Shown in pieces: positions 1 to 5,612 of a stretch of DNA of 8,559 bases (its first letter is position 1; every line of letters begins with the position of its first letter). The stretch spans positions 1-8,559 of the forward strand of contig FR894051.1 in NCBI GenBank assembly GCA_000434115.1. The letters run 5' to 3'. The notes under the pieces were generated by a model. It was not told the DNA's origin. It saw only the letters and a program-made list of their open reading frames with translations, and did not search any database. This stretch comes from Roseburia sp. CAG:309 (GTDB lineage Bacteria; Bacillota; Clostridia; Lachnospirales; Lachnospiraceae). Position numbers and translations under genes: made by a program.

Positions 1-471
1 CATATCGTAAACTTTACTGACATTCAGATGTATATTTATGACAAATGTCCACATGATGAATTGACGATCATTATGCGCCGTTATATGATGAAGATCGCAG
101 AGTATATCGGAAAAGAGACGGGATGTCTGTCACTGATCACTGGAGAGAGCGTAGGTCAGGTAGCAAGCCAGACAATGCAGAGTCTGGTAGCAACCAATGC
201 GGTCTGTACGATGCCGGTATTCCGTCCGGTCATTGCTTTTGATAAGCAGGACATCATTGATATTGCAGAAAAGATCAATACGTTTGAGACGTCGATTCTG
301 CCATACGAAGACTGCTGTACAACCTTTGTGGCAAAACACCCGGTTACCAAGCCGGAACTGGAGCGCATTGAAAAATCCGAGACACATCTTTCGGAAAAAA
401 TTGATGAAATGTTTGAGACAGCGGTGACGACACGCGAGATCATAAAAGTTTCACCGGATTCGGAAGAATAA
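1..471 (+). CDS. thiI: tRNA 4-thiouridine synthetase ThiI, C-terminal part (5' end outside window)
   Basis: ThiI adenylates U8 of tRNA and transfers sulfur to give 4-thiouridine; in many bacteria it also supplies sulfur for the thiazole of thiamine. The reading frame is open from base 1, so the gene enters from the left; the ATG at 28 is internal. Visible family motifs are GESVGQVASQT (encoded near 145-177), part of the ATP-pyrophosphatase domain, then FRPVIAFDK, and PYEDCC (301-318), whose cysteine pair belongs to the sulfur-transfer region, followed by a KHPVTKP segment. The protein ends about 50 residues after PYEDCC and has no rhodanese domain. This is the short Firmicutes form, which is expected to take sulfur from a separate cysteine desulfurase. 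No desulfurase is in the window. The THUMP and N-terminal domains lie off the left edge. It converges on the minus-strand HPr-like gene, with 146 bp between the stop codons. Confidence 0.95.
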   Translation, partial: HIVNFTDIQMYIYDKCPHDELTIIMRRYMMKIAEYIGKETGCLSLITGESVGQVASQTMQSLVATNAVCTMPVFRPVIAFDKQDIIDIAEKINTFETSILPYEDCCTTFVAKHPVTKPELERIEKSETHLSEKIDEMFETAVTTREIIKVSPDSEE

Positions 472-510
472 AAAACAGGGTGGGAGATTTGAAAAGAGGA
501 AAAAAGAGCA

Positions 511-547
511 AGAAAAAAGGACTGTATCTCTGAAAGATGCACAGTCC
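511..547 (-). terminator. Rho-independent terminator of the HPr-like gene
   Basis: Read on the minus strand, a perfect 7-bp stem (GGACTGT/ACAGTCC, plus positions 519-525 and 541-547) is extended by a further 4-bp ATCT/AGAT pairing after a 2-nt bulge. It is followed directly by six T residues (plus-strand A run 513-518). That is a textbook intrinsic terminator for the gene at 618-848. On the plus strand the nearest T run (559-563) lies about 11 nt beyond the stem, so termination of thiI here is possible but weaker. Confidence 0.85.
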
Positions 548-577
548 CCACATTGTACTTTTTGTTCCCCATAGACA

Positions 578-598
578 GTCTCGATAAATTACCGAGAC
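578..598 (-). other. Hairpin in the 3' untranslated stretch of the HPr-like transcript
   Basis: GTCTCG (578-583) and CGAGAC (593-598) form a perfect 6-bp stem with a 9-nt loop. It lies between the HPr-like stop codon and its terminator. No T run follows on either strand, so it is not a terminator by itself. A small imperfect palindrome (612-623) overlaps the stop codon. The role is unknown; transcript stabilisation or a 3'-derived small RNA are possibilities only. Confidence 0.5.
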
Positions 599-617
599 GA
601 TGTAACTTGATGTCTGA

Positions 618-848
618 TTAGACGATAAATGGCTGTAATTTCTCCAAGATCGCATCTACGTCATTTTCGCTATGGATGTTCAAGTCGATTGGCTTAGACA
701 AGTCCAGACTGAAAATACCCATGATGGATTTTGCGTCGATTACATATCTTCCGGAAACCAAGTCAAATTCAGCATCAAACTTTGTTACTTCGTTTACAAA
801 TGCCTTTACTTTGTCAATGGAGTTTAAAGAAATTTTTACTGTTTTCAT
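618..848 (-). CDS. HPr-family protein without the active-site histidine (Crh-like)
   Basis: This is a 76-residue protein of the PTS HPr fold. The loop AKSIMGIFSL (residues 39-48) matches the HPr regulatory-serine region KSIMGVMSL, so Ser41 corresponds to Ser46, the target of HPr kinase. The family's phosphotransfer motif (His-Ala-Arg-Pro) is absent: the matching stretch reads LNSIDKVKAF, and the only histidine is His59 near the C terminus. It therefore should not carry phosphate from Enzyme I to sugar permeases. Bacillus Crh is the known analogue, with Gln in place of His15 and regulatory phosphorylation at Ser46; a role in catabolite control is inferred from that. I start it at 848 because AGGAGG lies 8 nt upstream. 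An upstream in-frame ATG at 902 would add 18 residues that run through this ribosome site and lie downstream of nothing comparable. It has its own promoter and terminator. Confidence 0.85.
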   Translation of the reverse strand: MKTVKISLNSIDKVKAFVNEVTKFDAEFDLVSGRYVIDAKSIMGIFSLDLSKPIDLNIHSENDVDAILEKLQPFIV

Positions 849-856
849 AATTTGTT

Positions 857-862
857 CCTCCT
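857..862 (-). promoter_or_regulatory. Ribosome binding site AGGAGG fixing the HPr-like start
   Basis: A perfect AGGAGG, 8 nt before the ATG at 848 on the minus strand. It makes 848 the start in preference to the in-frame ATG at 902. Confidence 0.85.
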
Positions 863-904
863 TTTTTGAGATTTTTTTCTGGAAAGGAATTTCTTCCTTC
901 ATGT

Positions 905-936
905 ATTATAGTATTATGTCGCGCAAATTATGTCAA
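905..936 (-). promoter_or_regulatory. Sigma-A promoter of the HPr-like gene
   Basis: On the minus strand there is a perfect -35 box TTGACA (plus 931-936). A 17-nt spacer leads to TACTAT (908-913); an overlapping perfect TATAAT (905-910) lies at 20-nt spacing. The site is about 57 nt upstream of the start codon, in the divergent gap shared with mtaB. I see no convincing CcpA-type cre palindrome near it. Confidence 0.75.
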
Positions 937-995
937 TAGAAAAAATCAACCACAAGTATAGAAAATTAATCAAAAAATTGTGCAAAATGTAGAAT

Positions 996-1000
996 GGAGG
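996..1000 (+). promoter_or_regulatory. Ribosome binding site GGAGG fixing the mtaB start
   Basis: GGAGG lies 12 nt before the ATG at 1013. An in-frame GTG at 980 would place this site inside the coding region and has no comparable site upstream, so 1013 is preferred. Confidence 0.75.
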
Positions 1001-1012
1001 AAAACAACGACG

Positions 1013-2341
1013 ATGAAAGTGGCGTTTTTGACCCTGGGATGTAAAGTGAATTTTTATGAAACGGAAAAGATGGAGGCAGATTTTGAAGCAAATCATGTGA
1101 CGGTTGTTCCGTTTAAAGAAAAAGCGGATGTTTATATCGTGAACACTTGCACCGTTACCAATATTGCAGACCGAAAATCCCGCCAGATGCTTCACCGTGC
1201 CAGACGTCTGAATCCGGAGAGTATTGTCGTTGCGACGGGGTGTTATGCGGAAAGTGGGAAAGCACAGCTGGAAGACGATGACACCATCGATGTGGTATTT
1301 GCCAATCGTGACAAAGCATCGATCGCTTCGCAGGTTTTAGACTATGTGAAAGAACACCGCCCGTCATGGAAAGTGGAAGAAAATGGAAATGGCGATACGG
1401 GGTCACGGGAAAATGTTCATGAGAGCAGTCCGGTCGAGGAGCGCACGAGAAAATACATCAAAATTCAGGATGGCTGCAACCAGTTCTGTACGTATTGTCT
1501 GATTCCTTATGTGCGTGGCGGCGGACAGTTGAAGAGCCGTGAACAAGACGATGTCATTGAAGAAGTCAAAAAGTATGCGGCGCAGGGATTTAAAGAAGTG
1601 GTTCTCACGGGGATTCACTTGTCCTCCTATGGGGTAGACCGTTCTCCCTACAAGCAGTTTGTGGAACTAAAAGGACAGCCGTTGGTCGAATTGATGAAAA
1701 AAATGGATACGATTGACGGAATCGAGCGAATCCGCTTAGGGTCGCTGGAACCACGCATTATCTGCGATGAATTTTTGAATGAATTGAAAAAAGTAACCAA
1801 ATTTTGCCCACATTTTCATTTATCCTTACAGAGTGGATGTGATACTACGTTAAAACGGATGAATCGGCATTATACAGCTGTAGAATACTTGGAAAAATGT
1901 GAGCAGATCCGCGGATTCTATGAGCACCCGGCGATCACAACCGATGTCATTGTCGGATTTCCGGGGGAAACGATTGAAGATTTTGAGACGACGAGAGCGT
2001 TTGTAAAAGAAGCGGAATTGGCAGATATCCACGTTTTTCCTTACAGCGAGCGAACCGGCACGAGAGCGGCGAAGATGGAAGATCAGGTGGAGGCACAGGA
2101 GAAACACCGCCGCAGTGAGATTCTGATTCGGGATGTCGAGCAATTGAACCAAGAGTACCGCAAGTATTTCATCGGTAAAGAAGTGACCGTACTTTTTGAA
2201 GAAATTCAGAAAATTGACGGAATGTCCTATCTTACCGGGCATAATGAGCGTTATGTGCGGTTTGGCGTCCCTGCTGAAACGACAAAATATGAAGAAAATC
2301 AGATGGTAACATTTGTGGCAGAGAAAGAAAATATTTTGTAA
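1013..2341 (+). CDS. mtaB: tRNA (N6-threonylcarbamoyl-adenosine 37) methylthiotransferase MtaB
   Basis: This radical-SAM enzyme adds a methylthio group at C2 of t6A37 in ANN-reading tRNAs, giving ms2t6A (Bacillus YqeV/MtaB type). The protein has 442 residues, normal for the family. The N-terminal UPF0004 domain carries the three cysteines for the second [4Fe-4S] cluster: Cys10 in LGCKVN, Cys46 in NTCTVT and Cys77 in TGCYAE. The radical-SAM motif CNQFCTYC follows at residues 155-162, then the PYVRGG and VIVGFPGET motifs. The C-terminal 65 or so residues fit a TRAM RNA-binding domain. MtaB is preferred over MiaB because the protein opens directly with LGCKVNFYETE and matches the YqeV pattern; MiaB usually opens with GCQMN. 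It is divergent from the HPr-like gene and followed by a 107-bp gap. I found no clear promoter; a TATAGA at 957-962 lacks a good -35 box. Confidence 0.93.
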   Translation: MKVAFLTLGCKVNFYETEKMEADFEANHVTVVPFKEKADVYIVNTCTVTNIADRKSRQMLHRARRLNPESIVVATGCYAESGKAQLEDDDTIDVVFANRDKASIASQVLDYVKEHRPSWKVEENGNGDTGSRENVHESSPVEERTRKYIKIQDGCNQFCTYCLIPYVRGGGQLKSREQDDVIEEVKKYAAQGFKEVVLTGIHLSSYGVDRSPYKQFVELKGQPLVELMKKMDTIDGIERIRLGSLEPRIICDEFLNELKKVTKFCPHFHLSLQSGCDTTLKRMNRHYTAVEYLEKCEQIRGFYEHPAITTDVIVGFPGETIEDFETTRAFVKEAELADIHVFPYSERTGTRAAKMEDQVEAQEKHRRSEILIRDVEQLNQEYRKYFIGKEVTVLFEEIQKIDGMSYLTGHNERYVRFGVPAETTKYEENQMVTFVAEKENIL

Positions 2342-2356
2342 ATTTCAAAAAATGGG

Positions 2357-2385
2357 TTGCGATTTTACCACACATATATTAAAAT
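2357..2385 (+). promoter_or_regulatory. Candidate sigma-A promoter of the ireB-birA operon
   Basis: TTGCGA (2357-2362), 17-nt spacer, TAAAAT (2380-2385), in the 107-bp gap between mtaB and ireB. The expected start of transcription leaves a leader of about 55 nt. There is no terminator-like hairpin after mtaB, so read-through from mtaB may also feed the operon. Confidence 0.5.
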
Positions 2386-2448
2386 AAAAGTAATGTTTTG
2401 ATGAGTACGGTGATAACAAAGGGAGTCTGAAAGGAGTAAGAAGAGAGA

Positions 2449-2715
2449 ATGCAGCAAGAGAATGGCAACACACAATTATTTAAAGTAGACTTGGAAAAAG
2501 ATTATGATGTACGTGAGATCATCGCTTCCGTATATGAAGCATTGACAGAAAAAGGATACAATCCGGTAAACCAGATCGTCGGTTATCTGATGAGTGGAGA
2601 CCCGACTTATATTACCAGTCATAAAGGAGCTCGCAGTCTGATCATGCGTGCAGAGCGCGATGAGATCATCGAGTTGTTTTTGGAAGATTATATCGAGAAT
2701 AATTTAAGGAAATAA
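2449..2715 (+). CDS. ireB: IreB family regulatory phosphoprotein (UPF0297/YrzL)
   Basis: This small protein of 88 residues belongs to the DUF965 family. In Enterococcus faecalis, IreB is phosphorylated by the Ser/Thr kinase IreK and acts as a negative regulator of cephalosporin resistance. The core YNPVNQIVGYLMSGDPTYI (residues 37-55) is the family's most conserved block, followed by the charged ERDEIIELFLEDYI helix. The N-terminal tail has one threonine (Thr8) before LFKVDL, close to where the enterococcal phospho-threonines lie; its phosphorylation is inference. AAGGAG (2431-2436) precedes the ATG by 12 nt. It heads the operon and ends 5 nt before ruvX, as yrzL and yrrK are arranged in Bacillus. 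No kinase or phosphatase partner is in the window. Confidence 0.93.
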   Translation: MQQENGNTQLFKVDLEKDYDVREIIASVYEALTEKGYNPVNQIVGYLMSGDPTYITSHKGARSLIMRAERDEIIELFLEDYIENNLRK

Positions 2716-2720
2716 GTGAA

Positions 2721-3143
2721 TTGAGAATTATGGGACTTGACTATGGTTCTGTGACGGTAGGAGTGGCTGTCAGTGACGGACTTCTGCTTACGGCACAGCC
2801 CGTAGAAGTGATAAAGAGAAAAAGTGAGACAAAACTGCGTCAGACGCTGGCAAGAATTGAGGCGCTGATCGCAGAATATGAAGTGGAAAAAATCGTGCTT
2901 GGACTGCCGAAAAATATGAACAATACGTCAGGAGAGCGCGTTCAGAAAACAGAGGAATTCAAGGAAAAACTGGAAAAGAGAACCGGTTTGAAAGTGATCT
3001 TTTGGGATGAAAGGTTGTCAACCGTATCTGCGATGGAAGTGCTGAAAGAGGGCAATGTGCGCCGTGAAAACCGCAAACAATACGTAGATAAGATTGCCGC
3101 AACGTTTATTTTGCAAGGATATTTGGATTCTTTACAAAAGTAA
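2721..3143 (+). CDS. ruvX: RuvX/YqgF family nuclease (pre-16S rRNA processing)
   Basis: This 140-residue protein of the RuvC-like RNase H fold is typical in length. YqgF is linked to maturation of the 16S rRNA 5' end; an older proposal makes it a Holliday junction resolvase. The probable acidic catalytic set is visible: Asp7 in GLDYGS, Glu97 in FWDERLST and Asp123 in YVDKIAATFIL. The family's LGLPKNMNNTSGERV block occupies residues 60-74. I choose the TTG at 2721 as start. It gives the family-typical MRIMGLDYG opening and lies 9 nt after an AAGGAA (2706-2711), whereas the ATG at 2730 would be 18 nt away. It sits 5 nt after ireB and 13 nt before the DUF1292 gene. Confidence 0.93.
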   Translation: MRIMGLDYGSVTVGVAVSDGLLLTAQPVEVIKRKSETKLRQTLARIEALIAEYEVEKIVLGLPKNMNNTSGERVQKTEEFKEKLEKRTGLKVIFWDERLSTVSAMEVLKEGNVRRENRKQYVDKIAATFILQGYLDSLQK

Positions 3144-3145
3144 AA

Positions 3146-3151
3146 AGGAGG
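3146..3151 (+). promoter_or_regulatory. Ribosome binding site AGGAGG of the DUF1292 gene
   Basis: AGGAGG sits 5 nt before the ATG at 3157 and begins 3 nt after the ruvX stop codon. It excludes the longer in-frame start at 3094. Confidence 0.85.
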
Positions 3152-3156
3152 AAACC

Positions 3157-3444
3157 ATGGCAAACGATGGTACAATTATGCTCACCGCTGAGGATGGCAG
3201 TGAGGATGCTTTTTTTGTGTGGGAAAAAGCGGATATCGCCGGAAGACAATATTTGCTCGTATCCAATGTGGATCCGGCACAGGAAGAAAACGAAGAAGCA
3301 GATGACGAAGAGATTTCATTGATCTTGCGCGCGGTAGAGGAAGAAAATGACAGCGTACTGTATGATATTGTAGAAGACGAGGAAGAACTGCGCATTATAT
3401 CAAAATATTTCGAAGAGTTATTGGAAGATGTTGAATTATCATAA
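3157..3444 (+). CDS. yrzB: DUF1292 family protein (UPF0473/YrzB), unknown function
   Basis: This is a 95-residue, strongly acidic cytosolic protein; about a third of its residues are Asp or Glu, concentrated in residues 43-52 and 61-77. The N-terminal half (IMLTAEDGSEDAFFVWEKAD, then QYLLVSNVDP) has the beta-rich pattern of the DUF1292 family, whose members usually follow ruvX. The biochemical function is unknown. The start at 3157 is set by AGGAGG (3146-3151) 5 nt upstream; the frame stays open back to 3094, but that stretch overlaps the end of ruvX and has no ribosome site. Its place between ruvX and rnjA suggests co-transcription, nothing more. Confidence 0.88.
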   Translation: MANDGTIMLTAEDGSEDAFFVWEKADIAGRQYLLVSNVDPAQEENEEADDEEISLILRAVEEENDSVLYDIVEDEEELRIISKYFEELLEDVELS

Positions 3445-3465
3445 AGAGAACAGAGAGGTGTAATT

Positions 3466-5139
3466 TTGAGTAAAAAAGTTAAAACAGGAAATGAGAGAGT
3501 ACGTATTGTACCTTTGGGTGGTTTGGAACAGATTGGTATGAATATTACGGCTTTCGAGACAGAAGAAAGTATTATTGTAGTGGACTGCGGACTGGCATTC
3601 CCGGAAGACGATATGTTAGGAGTCGATCTGGTAATCCCAGATATCACATATCTGCAGGACAACAGAGATAAAGTAAAAGGATTTGTTATCACACATGGAC
3701 ATGAGGACCACATCGGAGCACTGCCATATGTCCTGAAAGAGTTAAATGTTCCGATCTATGCGACAAATCTGACAATGGCGATCATTGAAAACAAATTAAA
3801 AGAACACAATTTGATGGGTGTGACGAGAAGAAAGGTAGTATCGTATGGACAGTATATCAATCTCGGCGATTTCCGGATTGAATTTATCCGTACCAACCAC
3901 AGTATTGCGGATTCCGCTGCCCTTGCCATCTATACACCGGCAGGTGTAATTGTTCACACCGGAGACTTTAAAGTGGATTATACACCGGTATATGGCGACA
4001 GCATTGACCTTGCCCGTTTTGGGGAACTGGGCAAAAAAGGGGTGCTTGCCCTGATGGCAGACAGTACCAACGTATTAAAACCGGGCTTTACGATGTCCGA
4101 GAGAACCGTTGGAAAAACATTTGACACAATCTTTGATGAAAATGAAAAGAGCCGTATTATCGTGGCTACCTTTGCTTCAAACGTAGACCGTGTACAACAG
4201 ATCATCAATTCGGCGAGAAAGCACGGCCGTAAAGTGATCGTCGAAGGACGAAGCATGGTAAATATTATCAATACGGCAGTAGAACTCGGTTATATACAGG
4301 CCCCGGATAATATTATCATCAGTATTGAAGAGATGAAAAATTATACCGATGACCAGATCGTATTGGTAACGACCGGAAGTCAGGGAGAGGCGATGGCAGC
4401 CTTGTCACGTATTGCCGCTTCCATTCATCGTAAAGTTACGATCAAACCGGGAGATACCGTTATTTTTAGTTCCAACCCGATTCCGGGAAATGAAAAGAGT
4501 GTATCGAAGGTAATCAACGAATTGTCCATGAAAGGCGCAAAAGTGATTTTCCAGGATGCACACGTATCCGGACATGCCTGCCAGGAAGAATTGAAATTGA
4601 TCTATTCGCTGGTACGTCCGAAGTTTGCGATTCCGGTTCATGGAGAATACCGTCATCTGTTACGTCATGGAGAACTGGCGCAGGAGATGGGCATTCCAAA
4701 AGAAAATGTTGTCATCATGAAATCCGGAAATGTACTGGAATTAAAAGAAGACAGTGCGAAAATTGTCGGCGAAGTGCAGGCACAGGGAATCATGGTAGAC
4801 GGACTTGGTGTCGGCGACGTCGGAAATATCGTGCTTCGCGACCGTCAGCATTTGTCAGAAAACGGTCTGCTTGTTGTGGTACTGACGATGGAACGTGGTT
4901 CCGGACAGGTTCTTGCCGGACCGGACATCGTTTCACGTGGATTCGTCTATGTGCGTGAGGCGGAAAATCTGATGGATGAATGTCTGGAAATCGTAAATAT
5001 TGCGCTGGAGCGACTGTTTGACCGTGGAATTACCGATTGGGGCAAGATTAAGTCCGAGATCAAAGACTCCCTCAATGATTTCCTCTGGAAAAAGACGAAG
5101 AGAAATCCGATGATCCTTCCGATCATTATGGAAGTGTAA
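3466..5139 (+). CDS. rnjA: Ribonuclease J
   Basis: This 557-residue metallo-beta-lactamase/beta-CASP ribonuclease has the length of RNase J1. RNase J enzymes have 5'-3' exonuclease and endonuclease activity and act in mRNA decay and 16S rRNA 5' maturation. The zinc-binding motif HGHEDH lies at residues 77-82, with further ligands expected at His145 (TNHSIADS), Asp167 (HTGDFK) and His392 (PVHGEYRH). HVSGHA (366-371) contributes the beta-CASP histidines. The C-terminal domain follows from about residue 450 (VGDVGNIVLRDR onward). The start is a TTG at 3466, 5 nt after GAGAGGTG (3453-3460). It follows the DUF1292 gene by 21 nt. Assignment to J1 rather than J2 rests on general resemblance and the complete motif set; if the genome has one copy, 'RNase J' is the safe name. 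Confidence 0.95.
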   Translation: MSKKVKTGNERVRIVPLGGLEQIGMNITAFETEESIIVVDCGLAFPEDDMLGVDLVIPDITYLQDNRDKVKGFVITHGHEDHIGALPYVLKELNVPIYATNLTMAIIENKLKEHNLMGVTRRKVVSYGQYINLGDFRIEFIRTNHSIADSAALAIYTPAGVIVHTGDFKVDYTPVYGDSIDLARFGELGKKGVLALMADSTNVLKPGFTMSERTVGKTFDTIFDENEKSRIIVATFASNVDRVQQIINSARKHGRKVIVEGRSMVNIINTAVELGYIQAPDNIIISIEEMKNYTDDQIVLVTTGSQGEAMAALSRIAASIHRKVTIKPGDTVIFSSNPIPGNEKSVSKVINELSMKGAKVIFQDAHVSGHACQEELKLIYSLVRPKFAIPVHGEYRHLLRHGELAQEMGIPKENVVIMKSGNVLELKEDSAKIVGEVQAQGIMVDGLGVGDVGNIVLRDRQHLSENGLLVVVLTMERGSGQVLAGPDIVSRGFVYVREAENLMDECLEIVNIALERLFDRGITDWGKIKSEIKDSLNDFLWKKTKRNPMILPIIMEV

Positions 5140-5163
5140 TAGGACAGGTAAAAATTGAAAAAA

Positions 5164-5176
5164 TCCCCTTTGGGGA
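5164..5176 (+). other. Short GC hairpin in the rnjA to MltG-like gap
   Basis: TCCCC (5164-5168), TTT, GGGGA (5172-5176) make a 5-bp stem with a 3-nt loop, preceded by an A run (5158-5163). On the plus strand no T run follows, so it should not terminate the operon. On the minus strand it resembles a weak terminator, but no minus-strand gene lies nearby. It could mark an RNA processing or stability boundary inside the operon; that is inference. Confidence 0.45.
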
Positions 5177-5196
5177 ACCGTGATAGACAATGGCAG

Positions 5197-5204
5197 AAAG
5201 GAGG
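5197..5204 (+). promoter_or_regulatory. Ribosome binding site AAAGGAGG fixing the MltG-like start
   Basis: A near-perfect anti-16S match 9 nt before the ATG at 5214. It lies inside the longer open frame that begins with the ATG at 5190, which therefore is not the likely start. Confidence 0.85.
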
Positions 5205-5213
5205 CGCGGCAGT

Positions 5214-5612
5214 ATGACAGAAAAGTCGGAACGAAGAGGAACGACGGCATTGTTTTTGATCCGGGGAACCCTGATCTTTGTACTGAACCTCGTTTTGTAC
5301 AGTATCGTTTTATTTGTGGCAGTCAATGCCTGCCGCGGCACCTATTCTTTTGCCAATGAAGTATTTGGAGACGTGATCGCAGAGGCACCGCCCGGTCATG
5401 ACAAAAGTTTTGTGGTGGCAGAGTCGGACGACCTCTTTGCCGTGTCCAAAAATCTGGAATCCGAAGGACTTGTGGCAAATGCCTATTCCTTCTATATACG
5501 CCTGAAACTGTCGATGGGAAAAAAGAGCATTGTTCAGGCGAAAACGTATACGCTGAATACGAGTATGACGTATGATGAGATTTTAGACGAGATCGTAAAG
5601 GAAGTAAAATGA
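5214..5612 (+). CDS. Short membrane-anchored MltG/YceG-like protein lacking the catalytic domain
   Basis: This 132-residue protein has a short basic N terminus, one long hydrophobic segment (about residues 12-40, containing Arg17) and an extracytoplasmic part. Residues 67-132 resemble the N-terminal LysM-like subdomain of the endolytic murein transglycosylase MltG: LFAVSKNLESEGLVANAYSFY fits the 'start-up' helix pair, and VQAKTYTLNTSMTYDEIL fits the family pattern QAGTY.L...MS..EIL. The catalytic domain with its conserved glutamate is missing; full MltG proteins exceed 300 residues. The gene lies between yrzB/rnjA and trmR, where mltG (yrrL) sits in Bacillus, which supports the relationship. 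It overlaps trmR by 4 nt (ATGA), so translational coupling is likely. Nothing downstream looks like the missing domain, so a simple frameshift is unlikely. A regulatory or scaffold role is conceivable. Confidence 0.7.
   Translation: MTEKSERRGTTALFLIRGTLIFVLNLVLYSIVLFVAVNACRGTYSFANEVFGDVIAEAPPGHDKSFVVAESDDLFAVSKNLESEGLVANAYSFYIRLKLSMGKKSIVQAKTYTLNTSMTYDEILDEIVKEVK

Noticed and set aside
156..572. A 138-codon minus-strand open frame across the thiI end
   Set aside because: It is antisense to thiI and begins beyond the terminator of the HPr-like gene with no promoter of its own.
849..902. N-terminal extension of the HPr-like protein from the ATG at 902
   Set aside because: The extension would translate the AGGAGG site, and it starts almost at the promoter -10 box, leaving no room for a leader.
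676..939. An 87-codon plus-strand open frame
   Set aside because: It is antisense to the HPr-like gene and its promoter, has no ribosome site, and its protein has no recognisable features.
939..1000. Promoter for mtaB with -10 TATAGA at 957-962
   Set aside because: There is no acceptable -35 box at 16-18 nt; the A-rich gap gives many chance matches.
3132..3713. A 193-codon minus-strand open frame rich in serine
   Set aside because: It is antisense to the DUF1292 gene and rnjA; the serine richness is simply the reverse reading of the Glu/Asp-rich codons of the DUF1292 gene.
5155..5190. Internal promoter before the MltG-like gene (TTGAAA at 5155-5160)
   Set aside because: No -10 box falls at 16-18 nt; the nearest TGATAG is 20 nt away, and the spacer is the hairpin.
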